Source of the DNA: Paenibacillus sp. 1011MAR3C5
GTDB taxonomy: Bacteria; Bacillota; Bacilli; Paenibacillales; Paenibacillaceae
Reading direction: 5' to 3'
DNA: 64,000 nt
NCBI RefSeq assembly: GCF_003591485.1
Contig: NZ_QZCF01000003.1
Span: forward strand, 372,001-436,000
Shown: positions 52,747 to 62,898 of the stretch, piece after piece
How positions within the stretch are numbered: the first letter of the stretch is position 1
Layout: the number at the start of each line of letters is the position of its first letter
Translations under genes and position numbers: made by a program
Notes under the pieces: model-generated
What the model was told of the DNA's origin: nothing
What the model saw: only the letters and a program-made list of their open reading frames with translations
Databases searched by the model: none

Positions 52747-53537
52747 TGAGCGCGTACATCGATTTTATCCGAATCCGGTTTCTCATGATGCTGGCTTACC
52801 GGGTTAACTATTATAGCGGCATTATTATTTATGCGATTAATATTGGCGCTTACTACTTCCTGTGGCAGGCAATCTACGGAAGTCAGGATACGCTTGCGGG
52901 CTTTACCGTGGCTCAGATGACGACCTATATCGCCGTATCCTGGATGGCGCGGGCCTTTTACTTCAACAATCTGGACCGCGAGATTGCCAATGAAATCAGG
53001 GACGGCAGCGTAGCGGTTCAGTTGATCCGTCCTTACAATTATCTGTTTGTGAAGATGATGCAGGGGTTCGGAGAAGGACTGTTCCGGCTGCTGCTCTTTA
53101 TGGTGCCGGGCCTCTTCATTGTCTGTCTGATCTTCCCGGTGTCGCTGCCTACCGATCCGAAGGTATGGCTGATCTATCTTGTCATGCTGTTCTTCAGCTT
53201 TCTGATCAACTCTCAGATCAATATCATGACCGGCCTGTTCGCATTCTTCGTGGAAAATAACGAAGGCATGATGCGGATGAAGCGTGTCATGGTCGATCTG
53301 TTCTCCGGCGTAGTGGTGCCGATTGCGTTTTTCCCCGGCTGGCTGTCGGGCATTATGGAGTGGCTGCCGTTCCAGGCAATCACGTATTTGCCAAGCTCCT
53401 TCTTCACAGGCAGGACGCCGCTTGAGGAGGCGGGAAGCGTCATGCTGCTGCAGCTGTTCTGGTTCCTGCTGCTGCTTATTCCGATCTGGCTGACATGGCG
53501 TGCGGCGCGCAAGCGGCTGTTCGTGCAAGGAGGGTAA
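52743..53537 (+). CDS. ABC-2 permease, PF06182-type
   Basis: 264 aa, six membrane segments; ARAFYFNNLDREIANEIRDG and SVAVQLIRPYNYLFVKMM are family hallmarks. Pairs with the next permease as a heterodimer. Substrate unknown. Confidence 0.9.
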   Translation: MMSAYIDFIRIRFLMMLAYRVNYYSGIIIYAINIGAYYFLWQAIYGSQDTLAGFTVAQMTTYIAVSWMARAFYFNNLDREIANEIRDGSVAVQLIRPYNYLFVKMMQGFGEGLFRLLLFMVPGLFIVCLIFPVSLPTDPKVWLIYLVMLFFSFLINSQINIMTGLFAFFVENNEGMMRMKRVMVDLFSGVVVPIAFFPGWLSGIMEWLPFQAITYLPSSFFTGRTPLEEAGSVMLLQLFWFLLLLIPIWLTWRAARKRLFVQGG

Positions 53538-53543
53538 CTGAAC

Positions 53544-54335
53544 GTGAGATACGCATCGTTATTTTGGGAATATATTAAGAACTACGCCAAAACCCGGCTT
53601 ACCTATCGGGCCGACTTCTGGATTGAGGTTATCTCCGACCTGTTATTTCAGGGGATGAATCTGATCTTTATTCTAATCGTGTTCCAGCATACGGCATCGC
53701 TTGGCGGATGGTCGGAGCTGGAGGTGGTCTTCGTCTACGGCTTCTTCATGATTCCGTACGGCATCTTCGGTACACTGTTCAGCATCTGGAACTTCAGCGA
53801 GCGCTATATCGTAAAGGGAGAGATGGACAGGGTACTTACCCGGCCGGCGCATAGCCTGTTCCAGGTATTGTTCGAGAATGTCGATCCGCCATCGCTGATC
53901 GGCTCCTTCGTCGGTGCGGGCATCATGGCTTATTGCTGGTCGCAGATGGGACTGCCGTTCAGCGTGATGGATGTGGTTATGCTGTTCTTGTTCATCATTG
54001 GCGCGGTCTTGATCTATGCAGGCTTGTACACGGCGCTGAATGCGATCTCGTTCTACAGCGACGCGCCGACGGGCATCGTTCCGCTGATGTACAACATTCA
54101 GAACTATGGCCGCTATCCCGTCAACATTTACAATAAAATCATCCGTTTTATGCTGACCTGGCTACTGCCATTTGCTTTTGTCGGCGTTATTCCGGCTTCT
54201 TACTTCCTGGAGCAGAAGAGCGATGATATCTCTCAGCTGGCGCTGCTTACGCCGGTGATGGGCCTGATCGTATTCGGACTGGGACTGGCCTTCTGGAATC
54301 ATGGCGTGAAGCGGTATCGCGGAGCGGGTTCATAG
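53544..54335 (+). CDS. ABC-2 permease, PF06182-type (second)
   Basis: 263 aa, six membrane segments; SERYIVKGEMDRVLTRPAHS matches the hallmark loop. GTG start. Confidence 0.9.
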   Translation: MRYASLFWEYIKNYAKTRLTYRADFWIEVISDLLFQGMNLIFILIVFQHTASLGGWSELEVVFVYGFFMIPYGIFGTLFSIWNFSERYIVKGEMDRVLTRPAHSLFQVLFENVDPPSLIGSFVGAGIMAYCWSQMGLPFSVMDVVMLFLFIIGAVLIYAGLYTALNAISFYSDAPTGIVPLMYNIQNYGRYPVNIYNKIIRFMLTWLLPFAFVGVIPASYFLEQKSDDISQLALLTPVMGLIVFGLGLAFWNHGVKRYRGAGS

Positions 54336-54356
54336 CATTAGGAAGGAGGGCATGCA

Positions 54357-54827
54357 ATGACACTTGAAGTGGGGAAAAAAGCGCCAAAGTTCAAGCTGCC
54401 GGCTTCGAACGGAGAGACGGTATCCCTGATGGAGCTGAGAGGGCGCAACGTGGTGATTTTTTTCTACCCGAAGGATATGACGGCGACCTGCACGGTGCAG
54501 GCTTGCGACATGAGGGATGTCTACTCCGAGTTTGTGGACGCCAATACGGTCGTGCTTGGCATAAGCGGGGACAGCATCAAGTCGCATAAAAATTTTATCG
54601 CGAAGAAGGAGCTGCCTTACTTGCTGCTTGCTGATGAGGACCACCAGGTTTGTGAGAAATACGGCGTGTGGCAGCTGAAGAAGCTGTACGGCAGAGAGTA
54701 TATGGGCATCGTTCGTTCGACGTTCTTGATTGATGCCAAAGGCAACCTCGTTCGCGAGTGGCGCAAGGTCAAGGTGAAGGGGCATGCGCAGGAAGTGCTG
54801 GATGCGGCGCGCAGTCTGAACAAGTGA
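54357..54827 (+). CDS. bcp: Thioredoxin-dependent peroxiredoxin Bcp
   Basis: 156 aa. FFYPKDMTATCTVQACDMRD holds peroxidatic C45 and resolving C50, the atypical 2-Cys arrangement of Bcp/PrxQ. Reduces peroxides. GGAAGGAGG precedes the ATG. Confidence 0.93.
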   Translation: MTLEVGKKAPKFKLPASNGETVSLMELRGRNVVIFFYPKDMTATCTVQACDMRDVYSEFVDANTVVLGISGDSIKSHKNFIAKKELPYLLLADEDHQVCEKYGVWQLKKLYGREYMGIVRSTFLIDAKGNLVREWRKVKVKGHAQEVLDAARSLNK

Positions 54828-54920
54828 GGTTGCTGTACGGCGCCTTTACATAGCAGGCTGTATAGGTATAGGGGGCGGCTGCCCCCATGCGCGCTGGAAG
54901 CTGCGCGCCCAAGTGAGAAG

Positions 54921-54962
54921 AGCGAGACCGACGTTGAAAAGCGTCGGTCCTCGCTTTTTTTG
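54921..54962 (+). terminator. Intrinsic terminator of bcp
   Basis: AGCGAG-ACCGACG stem with CGTCGGT-CTCGCT, then TTTTTTTG. Confidence 0.9.
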
Positions 54963-55003
54963 TTTAATAAGGACTGTAAAGTTGAGGGAGTATGGAGCAG
55001 GGG

Positions 55004-55127
55004 ATAAGTCGGTGGGACCGACTTAAATGCTGTGCTGGTGCGGAGGAGCGTTGAATAAGTCGTTGAGAGCGACTTAAAAGCCTGGTGGAGCGGGCGAGTG
55101 TGGAATAAGTCGGTGGGATCGACTTAA
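55004..55127. repeat. Three tandem ~50-bp units with a hairpin
   Basis: ATAAGTCG...CGACTTAA palindromes at 55004-55026, 55055-55077 and 55105-55127. No ORF spans them. The rest of the 594-bp gap (54828-55421) holds only the bcp terminator and unassigned sequence. Confidence 0.8.
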
Positions 55128-55421
55128 TTGCTCAGATGAAGCTGCAGGAGTAAGAAGCAGCCCGGTAGTCACCGGCTTATTTAATCTAGTTAATCAATAG
55201 AGTAATCAAATCAGTCGCCGAGATTGGTTCAGACGGATTCATAGGGTTAAGCAATGTGTGGAAACAAATCGAATAACAGCGCATGAGCGCTGAAGAATGA
55301 GCCTCGGAAGAGGCTTTTGGCATAGGTGTGAAATTAATATTTAGTGGCATTTACTAGAGAATTGTTTCATATACTCTATCAATTCGAATAAGAACCATTT
55401 TGATGATAGAGAAGGGTGGAA

Positions 55422-57068
55422 ATGACGATGCGTCGAGTAGTGAAGGCATCTATTTGTGCGGCGGTATTTTGGTTTGGCGTGATGGAATTTGGAGGCGGTC
55501 TGCTGTACAAGGGCGAAGCGGCGCGAAGCATGGGTCAGACAGGCTATGTACAGACCGTGTCCCAACAATATGAAGCCCGCCCGTTGCTTGGAGAACCGGC
55601 ATCCGATGAAGCTAAGGCGAATCCGGAGCCAGCTGTTGCTAATAACGAGAAGGAGCAGCAGCGTGATTTGCTGCGTGCGGACATGCAGCCGGATAACCCG
55701 AACGGCGCGCATGAGATAGGGGCTGCAGGAAACGGCAACGATGATAAATCGACAGAGAACCATAACGAGGATAAGCGCGATGACAGCGCCGGCAAATCGG
55801 AGGAATCCAGCTCCGGGAAGGCGGAGCACAGCGATGGTGGTGAGAAGGCGGGGCAAAGCAATGGCGGGAAGAACGGGTATAACAACAGTGGGAAGGCTGA
55901 GCATAGCAATGGTGAAATGACGAGTCAAAGCAGCAATAATAGCACGACAGTTGACGGAGCCAGCGCCAAGCAGGCCTCCAGTACGGTGAGTCAGCAGCCC
56001 GAACCGCTGGCTTCCCAGAAGAAACAAGGGAAAGTAGTCTATCTGACGATCGATGACGGACCGAGCAAGTATACTCCTGAGGTGCTTGATATTTTGCAGC
56101 GCGAAGGCGTGAAAGCGACGTTTTTTGCGCTGGGCGAGCAAGTGGAGCGCAATCCCGACATTGCCAAACGAATCGTAGAGGAAGGCCATGCGATCGGCAA
56201 TCATACCTACGATCATCATTACGATAAGCTGTACGGCAGCTTTGCTGAATTTGCGAATCAGGTCATGCGTACCGATGATGCGATTTATGCCGCGACGGGT
56301 GTGCGGACAACCTTGCTTCGGGCGCCGGGCGGGACGCATACGAATTTTGACCAAGGGTATTTTGATGCGCTTGGGGCAGCGGGGTACCATGTGCATGACT
56401 GGAATGTGGACAGCGGAGACTCCAAGCGCAGAGGCGTGCCGGCTTCGGAGATTATTGCGAACATTAAGAAATCCAAGCTGGCAGATACGCTGAATGTCCT
56501 CATCCATGACAGCGCGGGGCATGGGGAATCTGTTAAAGCGCTGCCTGCTATTATTCACTACTATAAAAATCTGGGGTACACGTTCGAGATCCTTGACGAT
56601 AGCGTAAAGCCAATGCAGTTCCAACTGGCGAGCAAGCCAAAATGGGCAAGAGGGAAAGTGACGGATGGAGAGAAGGCTGCTATCGTCAACTTCGGAAAAG
56701 CGCTGGATGCTAGCGGATCGCGTCAGCATTCGGCAGAGAGAGAGCCTGCACTAATCGTACATCGCGGCGAGGAATCTCTTGTTTTGAAAGCAGGACAATA
56801 TCGTCTCGTAGCGGGGTCAATCCATGTGCCGCTCCAAGAGCTGGTGGAATGGATGGGAGGCGCAGCGGAGCGGGATGAGCAATCCGGTGTTGTGGAAGCC
56901 AACCTGTCGGGAAAATCATTGTTCTGGATGATGGATTCATGGCCGCCAGCCGAACATACAGAAGCTCATCTCGATGTACCATTGCGTTCCACGCTTGGTG
57001 AATTCGGTATCGATATCGAAGACTATACGATGACGAAGGACCGCCGCGAGGTTTGGATCAAAGAGTAG
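55422..57068 (+). CDS. Polysaccharide deacetylase (NodB) with long linker
   Basis: 548 aa. N-terminal membrane/signal segment, a Ser/Asn/Gly-rich linker (about 90-195) with SGKAEHS-type repeats, NodB domain with D211-D212 (LTIDDGPS), H261 and H265 (NHTYDHH), RAPGGTH, and LIHDS. A C-terminal ~140-residue stalk-like region follows. ATG at 55422 behind AAGGG. Deacetylates peptidoglycan or chitin-like polymers. Confidence 0.9.
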   Translation: MTMRRVVKASICAAVFWFGVMEFGGGLLYKGEAARSMGQTGYVQTVSQQYEARPLLGEPASDEAKANPEPAVANNEKEQQRDLLRADMQPDNPNGAHEIGAAGNGNDDKSTENHNEDKRDDSAGKSEESSSGKAEHSDGGEKAGQSNGGKNGYNNSGKAEHSNGEMTSQSSNNSTTVDGASAKQASSTVSQQPEPLASQKKQGKVVYLTIDDGPSKYTPEVLDILQREGVKATFFALGEQVERNPDIAKRIVEEGHAIGNHTYDHHYDKLYGSFAEFANQVMRTDDAIYAATGVRTTLLRAPGGTHTNFDQGYFDALGAAGYHVHDWNVDSGDSKRRGVPASEIIANIKKSKLADTLNVLIHDSAGHGESVKALPAIIHYYKNLGYTFEILDDSVKPMQFQLASKPKWARGKVTDGEKAAIVNFGKALDASGSRQHSAEREPALIVHRGEESLVLKAGQYRLVAGSIHVPLQELVEWMGGAAERDEQSGVVEANLSGKSLFWMMDSWPPAEHTEAHLDVPLRSTLGEFGIDIEDYTMTKDRREVWIKE

Positions 57069-57186
57069 AGGAAGGGGCGGAAAACCGCTAAACAACGGAC
57101 AGAATGGGAATCTAGCAGGTCTAAAGGGTGATAAAGCTGGCGACACTGAAAAATAGATAGATTTATTTTTCAGGAGGCGAGAGTGT

Positions 57187-58230
57187 ATGATCACTTCCCA
57201 TTTATATGAAGGCTATGAGGAACATGCGCAGCCGGGGCATGCCAGGCATTGGGCAGAACCGCCGCAGACCCTGCTTCGCAGGCTGCTGCTCAAGGTAGAT
57301 TCGGTGCTGCTGGGCAAGCAGGATACGATTAAGCATACGCTGACGGCGCTGCTTGCAGGCGGTCATGTGCTGCTGGAGGATGTGCCGGGTGTGGGCAAAA
57401 CGATGCTGGCGGGAGCATTTGCGCGAGCGGTAGGCGGTGAGTTCAAACGGATTCAGTTCACTTCCGATATGCTGCCTGCGGATGTCATCGGCGGGGTGGT
57501 GCTGGATGCGCGGACGCAGGACTTGGTCTATCGGCCTGGACCTATAATGGCCAATGTAGTGTTGGCTGACGAGATTAATCGCGCTTCTTCACGCACGCAA
57601 TCCGCACTGCTGGAGGCGATGGAGGAACGCAGGGTAACGATTGAAGGAAAAACAAGAAGGCTTCCGGTCCCCTTTATGCTGATCGCGACCCAGAATCCGC
57701 TTAGCTTCGAAGGAACGAGCAGTCTGCCGGAAGCGCAGCTCGACCGTTTTATGATGAGATTATCGATCGGTTATCCCGGTGTAGAGCATGAGCAGCGTAT
57801 GCTGGAGCAATATGCCGATGGCAAGCGATTGGAGCCCGAGAAGTTGCGCCCGGTCGTTGCCGTCCAGGAATGGCTGCAAATGCAGGCAGAGGCAAGGCAA
57901 GTTCATGTTCACCCTGCGCTTATGCGCTATATGGTTGCGATTGGCGAGGCGACAAGAAGATCGCCGGACATTCTGCTTGGGCTGAGTCCGCGGGCGCTGC
58001 GGGATTGGCTTCGCGCATCGCAGGCGCATGCTTACGTAGAAGGAAGAGGGTATGTCATTCCAGATGATGTGCTGACCGTGTCGGAGGGGGTGCTGGCTCA
58101 TCGCATCGCCTTGCGCACCGGTTCCCCGCGCCAAGGAGGAAGCGCTGCTGCGCTGATCCGTCGTGTGACGAGAGAGACGCCATTCCCGAAGGAAGCGACA
58201 GCCGGTTCAGGAAGAGGGAGACGGGTATGA
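57187..58230 (+). CDS. MoxR-family AAA ATPase
   Basis: 347 aa. Walker A EDVPGVGKT, Walker B VLADEINRAS, sensor ATQNPLSFEG. Partners DUF58 and transglutaminase genes downstream in a conserved operon thought to build or activate envelope complexes. Confidence 0.93.
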   Translation: MITSHLYEGYEEHAQPGHARHWAEPPQTLLRRLLLKVDSVLLGKQDTIKHTLTALLAGGHVLLEDVPGVGKTMLAGAFARAVGGEFKRIQFTSDMLPADVIGGVVLDARTQDLVYRPGPIMANVVLADEINRASSRTQSALLEAMEERRVTIEGKTRRLPVPFMLIATQNPLSFEGTSSLPEAQLDRFMMRLSIGYPGVEHEQRMLEQYADGKRLEPEKLRPVVAVQEWLQMQAEARQVHVHPALMRYMVAIGEATRRSPDILLGLSPRALRDWLRASQAHAYVEGRGYVIPDDVLTVSEGVLAHRIALRTGSPRQGGSAAALIRRVTRETPFPKEATAGSGRGRRV

Positions 58231-59546
58231 CAGGACGGAGTCGCTATCGCACGAGATGGGCGGCATGGTCGATTCTGTTCGCCGGGCTGTTGTGCGCGGG
58301 AGTTGCAGCTGTCGTAAGAGGCGGAGCGGTAGAATGGTTTATATTCGCTTTGCTGGGTGGCATAGGGGCTGTTAGCGTCGGGCTTCCGATAGCGGCATCC
58401 AAAAGCATGAATATCAAGCGCATCGTATCCGAGACTGAGATAGAAGCGGGTGAATCTGTTCAAATCACGCTCAGCATCGAACGCAAATGGCGCATACCGA
58501 TGGTTTGGATCGCGATCGAGGAGTCGGTCCGCAATACGAGCTCTTTGAACGATCGGCCGGCTCCGTATAGAACGGTGCTGGCGCAGATGTTTGGCGGATC
58601 GGCTGCGGTGAACTATTCGCTTAACGAGCTTGCTCGCGGAGTCCACCGATTCGGACCGGTCACGGTGACATGCGGAGATTTGTTCGGATTGACCGCTGTA
58701 CGCAGGGAAGTGAATGGGGAGACGGAATTTGTGGTGCTGCCAACGCTGCCGGAAAATGATGCGTCCAACCCATTTCAGCTAACCGGCCGCCGACAGCCGG
58801 ATATTTCTGCTTATACCGTGTCTTCAAGCCTCAGTGGAGAAGGAACAGACGCGTATGCGGGGCTGTTCGGCAAAGCCGGGCTGGGACCGGATAGTCGTCC
58901 GTATCGCGAAGGGGATTCGCTTCGGCATCTGGATTTCAGAGCTGCAGCGAGAGGCCGCGGCCTGTACACGAAGCTGCATGACGGCGATGAAAGCAGGTCA
59001 GAGCGGTTCGTGTGGATCGATCAACTTGCCTCGCCTTACGGCAATGACAGCAGGCTATTCGATGCATGTATCAGCTGGACATTGCTGGATGTTCAGCGAA
59101 GCTCGGAAGCGGGCAGTTCCGTCATGCTGTATGCGGATGAATGGACCTGTCATCTGTCAGGGGCTTCTGACTCGGAGCAAATGGCGCGCTTGTCGGAACT
59201 GAAGCATATGCTTGCCCGTGTGACCCCATCGGATACGCAGAAGGAATGGCCGGGACTGGCAGAGTTGCGGGATGAACGACATAGGAGCGATCGGATGTTG
59301 ACCGTTTATTCCGCTGACTGGCATAATGCGGGACGATGGTTGAAGCTTGCGGATCAAGCTGGCGAATGCGGATTCGGGCTGGAGCTGCATGGGGTAACGA
59401 GAAGTGCCGTTCCTTCCTTTGCGATGCGGGAGACGGGGCGGCTGCTGGAAGCCAGCGGCATCCATTGTTATTGGCTGCATGTGACGCAAAGCAAAGAAGC
59501 ATGGACTTCCGCCGGGAAGGGGGAGGACGCCTATGCTTTGGGATAA
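58227..59546 (+). CDS. DUF58 protein (vWA-like)
   Basis: 439 aa. Two N-terminal membrane helices, then a beta-rich region and the DUF58 core LGPDSRPYREGDSLRHLDFR AAARG. ATGA overlap with MoxR. Confidence 0.9.
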   Translation: MTGRSRYRTRWAAWSILFAGLLCAGVAAVVRGGAVEWFIFALLGGIGAVSVGLPIAASKSMNIKRIVSETEIEAGESVQITLSIERKWRIPMVWIAIEESVRNTSSLNDRPAPYRTVLAQMFGGSAAVNYSLNELARGVHRFGPVTVTCGDLFGLTAVRREVNGETEFVVLPTLPENDASNPFQLTGRRQPDISAYTVSSSLSGEGTDAYAGLFGKAGLGPDSRPYREGDSLRHLDFRAAARGRGLYTKLHDGDESRSERFVWIDQLASPYGNDSRLFDACISWTLLDVQRSSEAGSSVMLYADEWTCHLSGASDSEQMARLSELKHMLARVTPSDTQKEWPGLAELRDERHRSDRMLTVYSADWHNAGRWLKLADQAGECGFGLELHGVTRSAVPSFAMRETGRLLEASGIHCYWLHVTQSKEAWTSAGKGEDAYALG

Positions 59547-62349
59547 AGGAGAGGCCCGCACGGGTGCCGAGGATTCCTTGTTCTACCGATTCATAACGAG
59601 TCTGCTGCTATTCGGCTTGCTGGCGGAGTGGCTGTTGCCGTGGACAAGCGCGGGAGAGTGGCCGGTTCTCTACCAGCCTGTGCCTTTGCTTGTAGTAATC
59701 GGATGTATATTGGCAGCGGGCATGTTTCGCATCAGGGGCATCTGGTCGGTATTGGTGCATGCCCTATTGATCGTCCTTACATTGATGTGGCTGTTCAAAG
59801 GCGATAGTCAGAGCATGGCGGAATGGCTGCTTGGATTCCCCGTCCTGATCGGCGAGCAGATTGCGATGATTGCCAAAAGCGGATTGTGGGCCATGTCGGG
59901 AGAGCTCCGCACCTTGATGCTATTCGTGGGCTGGGCGATGCTTGCGCCCGCGCTTCAGGCTTTGATCTGGCTGCGCCAGGCCTCGCTTGGCATCGCTGCG
60001 CTCACGATGCTTTATTTGCTGGCGCTGTACGCTTGGCTTGGCATGGATGTGATGGGCGGCTTGATCCGCGTAGCGGCGGAAGGGCTGCTGCTTGCCGCTG
60101 TCGTTTCTATGCCGCGGGCAAGACGGATTTTGGACGCAAGCATGGATAGATTGAAGCAGGTGGAGGGCAAGTGGCTTGCGGGTTCCTTGTTCACGCTGCT
60201 AATCCTTGTAGGCATTGCGCTGCTGGCCGCAGGAGACAAGGAGCGGACGATGGAGCCGGCCCGCTGGACATCCTCTGTGACGGAACGGCTGGAGCGGGGC
60301 ATTGCTTCGCTGGGCCGTGAAGGGGGAAGTGTAACGACGCTCCGAGGGATGAATGCGGCTGCGCTGGGAAGCGGGCTGACTGGTTATGGCTTTGATGATA
60401 CGTCGCTCGGCGGAGCGATTAGCGATCACGCGGCTGTCGTATTCTGGGGCTATTCGCCGCTTAGTACCTATTGGCGTGGTGAAGCGAAGGTTATCTATGA
60501 CGGCAGAGGCTGGAGCAATATCGACAGTGAGCTTGGGCTGTTGCCCGTAAGAATGCAAGAAGACAGACTAGGCGTGAACGCAAAGGCAGATGGTCAAGCA
60601 GATTCCGATTCAAGCTTGCCGGATGCCGGTATGATCTCGCAGACCATTATATGGGAACGCCCGATTCCGGCTATGCCGATCTTTATGTCGGGGATAGATG
60701 GCCGTGTGACGGAGCTCATCGCTTCGGATCCGCGGCGCAAGCTGAGCAGCTATGCGATCAATGAAAAGCTGGATGCTCTATATGCGCAGTCCGAGATGAT
60801 CAAGCTGGAGCAATACACGGTACATAGCCGTTTGCCCGTCACAGACGCAGCGACTTTACGGTCGCTGGAGCCTGGCTCCGAGGTTGCATATGGACAAGCC
60901 GGGGATTCGAAAGGCTTGACGGAGGATGAGCTTGCACCGTTCCTGCAGCTGCCGGATGCGCTGCCGGGCCGTGTTCGCGCTCTGGCTGCGGAAATCGCGG
61001 GAGGCGGCGTGACGAGCCGCTACGATCGTGCGAAGGCGATCGAGCAATATTTGAAGGATACGTACCGCTATTCCAAATCGGAAAGCGAGATTCCGCCTGC
61101 GGGCGCGGATTTTGTGGATCATTTCCTGTTCGAGCAGAAGAGCGGCTATTGCGTGCATTACTCTACGGCGATGGTCGTTATGCTTCGCTCGGAGGGCATA
61201 CCGGCGAGATGGGTCAAGGGGTTTGCGCCGGGCACAGCCGTGAGCGAAGAAAATGTCCGAAAAGCAAGCGGCAGCGCTGCCAAGCATGCTGCCCAGCTCT
61301 ACGAAGTGAGGAACACAGACGCCCATGCCTGGGTGGAGGTGTACTTCCCCGGAGCGGGCTGGGTGCCGTTCGATCCGACGCCGGGGTATGACGGCGTCGC
61401 CGGGGTGGCTTCCGCCGCCGGAGCCTTCGGCGGCGGGACGGACGCTTCAGCAGCGGCGGCGGGCCATGACGCCGCTGGCGGAAGCGCTGCGGCAGGCGCG
61501 GGCAACGCCTCGCTGGCCGAGCGCCTGGAGTCGGCTGCGGAGAGAACAGCCGCAGCCGTCTCCAGCGGAGCGCGCGCCGCTATGAATGCGGCGGCGCAAG
61601 CTTGGGACCGCGCAGCGGAGGCGCCGCTTGCGGCCGCCGCTGCGGTGTTGGCGGCACTGGCGCTAGCCGCCGCCGTGCTCGTTGGCGCGCAGTGCCAGCG
61701 GCTGCGCCTGCTGCTCGCGCTGCGCCGCTATCGCGCGGCCAGCGCCGAGGTTGCGGCGCATGCTGGCGCATCCTCACAGGATGTTGCCGTTACAGAAACA
61801 ACGGCAACAATGAACGACGCCAGCGCAAGCTTCGCTGCGACTAGGAATGATTCCGAATCCGATCAAGCGACACCACGAAAAGATTCTGGCGCAGGCTTTT
61901 CATCAACTAAAAAAGCAGTTGCGGATACATCGGAAGATCAACCGGTTCTTGGGCCTCGGCGTCCCAAAACGGCCATCGCGGCCATGGCCGCCGTAGAGTG
62001 GCAGCGCAGCAGCTTGATCGATGTAGCGGAAGCTGTACTGGAGCTGCTGTGGCAGAAGCGAAAGGCTTCACCGAAATACAAAGAAGAGCAGGCCCAGATG
62101 TCGGAAGCAATCACGATCCGGGAGCTAGTCCGATTTTTCAGCTCGCGGATGGATGCGGAGCTGGGACGTGAGCTGGACAAATTATCGAAGTGGCTGGAAG
62201 CGGCAAGCTTTGGAGCCCCTGGACAGCTAGCCGGTATGCCGAGTTACGAGGAATTACGTACTGTCTGTACGAAGCTATCCGCGTGGAAGGATACCAGGCA
62301 TAGCAAGAAGCAAGCTGCGCCTCTACTCCCCGGTGACGCTCAACCATAA
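59533..62349 (+). CDS. Membrane transglutaminase-like protein
   Basis: 938 aa. About six N-terminal membrane helices, a transglutaminase-like core with C540 (KSGYCVHYSTAM), H598 (NTDAHAWVEVYF) and D614 (PFDPTPG), a very GC- and Ala-rich stretch (about 620-730) with a further membrane segment, and a DUF4129-like end. Overlaps DUF58 by 14 nt. Confidence 0.9.
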   Translation: MLWDKGEARTGAEDSLFYRFITSLLLFGLLAEWLLPWTSAGEWPVLYQPVPLLVVIGCILAAGMFRIRGIWSVLVHALLIVLTLMWLFKGDSQSMAEWLLGFPVLIGEQIAMIAKSGLWAMSGELRTLMLFVGWAMLAPALQALIWLRQASLGIAALTMLYLLALYAWLGMDVMGGLIRVAAEGLLLAAVVSMPRARRILDASMDRLKQVEGKWLAGSLFTLLILVGIALLAAGDKERTMEPARWTSSVTERLERGIASLGREGGSVTTLRGMNAAALGSGLTGYGFDDTSLGGAISDHAAVVFWGYSPLSTYWRGEAKVIYDGRGWSNIDSELGLLPVRMQEDRLGVNAKADGQADSDSSLPDAGMISQTIIWERPIPAMPIFMSGIDGRVTELIASDPRRKLSSYAINEKLDALYAQSEMIKLEQYTVHSRLPVTDAATLRSLEPGSEVAYGQAGDSKGLTEDELAPFLQLPDALPGRVRALAAEIAGGGVTSRYDRAKAIEQYLKDTYRYSKSESEIPPAGADFVDHFLFEQKSGYCVHYSTAMVVMLRSEGIPARWVKGFAPGTAVSEENVRKASGSAAKHAAQLYEVRNTDAHAWVEVYFPGAGWVPFDPTPGYDGVAGVASAAGAFGGGTDASAAAAGHDAAGGSAAAGAGNASLAERLESAAERTAAAVSSGARAAMNAAAQAWDRAAEAPLAAAAAVLAALALAAAVLVGAQCQRLRLLLALRRYRAASAEVAAHAGASSQDVAVTETTATMNDASASFAATRNDSESDQATPRKDSGAGFSSTKKAVADTSEDQPVLGPRRPKTAIAAMAAVEWQRSSLIDVAEAVLELLWQKRKASPKYKEEQAQMSEAITIRELVRFFSSRMDAELGRELDKLSKWLEAASFGAPGQLAGMPSYEELRTVCTKLSAWKDTRHSKKQAAPLLPGDAQP

Positions 62350-62358
62350 GCATGTAAG

Positions 62359-62397
62359 ACTGTCTCCTCAAGTTGAATTTGAGGGGACAGTTTTTTT
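62359..62397 (+). terminator. Terminator of the MoxR operon
   Basis: ACTGTC-TCCTCAA / TTTGAGGGGACAGT then TTTTTTT. Confidence 0.92.
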
Positions 62398-62480
62398 AGC
62401 GTTTGAGGAGGGCTGCAACAAGAGTGGGATTGAACAGATTAGGCATTGTAACTTAAATCATGTCTAGGTGATAGCGTTGT

Positions 62481-62680
62481 CACAAACTACTAAATGTCCA
62501 AAATAGGCGTAATGTTCCAAATAACTGTGCTACAAACCGCTAAATGAGCAAAATAACCGAAAAACCTGAAATAACATTGCTACAAACGGCTAAATGAGGC
62601 GAATAGGTGAAAGGAACAAAATAGCTGTGCCACAAACCGTTAAAGGAGCGGAAACAGCGAAATGACCGGAGTAGCTGAAA
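62481..62680. repeat. Four 50-bp tandem units with phased A-tracts
   Basis: Units at 62481, 62531, 62581 and 62631, each starting YACAAAC and containing TAAAtGAGC. A-tracts recur about every 9-10 bp, so intrinsic DNA bending is likely. The rest of the gap (62350-62898) holds the terminator and the guaA promoter. Confidence 0.8.
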
Positions 62681-62840
62681 AGATCGAGTTTCGGACGTGT
62701 GGCGACAACCGTACCTCCCCGCCGCGCTCTTAGAGCTGCGTAAGTTACGGAAAAATGTACAAAATAAGGTTGTGTGCCTCGAAATGGAAACTGCGTTCAT
62801 ATGATCTGGCAGTTAAACAGAGATGGCAGGGTTTATCGCC

Positions 62841-62870
62841 TTGACTCCCTTGAAGGGCCTTATATATAAT
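62841..62870 (+). promoter_or_regulatory. guaA promoter
   Basis: TTGACT, 18-bp spacer, TATAAT. The spacer begins with the palindrome CCCTTGAAGGG. Confidence 0.75.
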
Positions 62871-62898
62871 TACTACATCAATTGAGGGAGGCTCGGTA

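Noticed and set aside
52698-53528. Minus-strand ORF (276 aa)
   Set aside because: Charged low-complexity shadow of an ABC permease gene.
55341-56729. Long minus-strand ORF (462 aa)
   Set aside because: It mirrors the deacetylase gene, has no ribosome site and encodes a sequence without domain character.
55004-62680. CRISPR array at either 50-bp repeat cluster
   Set aside because: Units are diverged along their whole length and there is no repeat-spacer alternation or cas gene.
62700-62898. Purine riboswitch upstream of guaA
   Set aside because: The conserved purine-aptamer loops are not present; only a promoter is visible.
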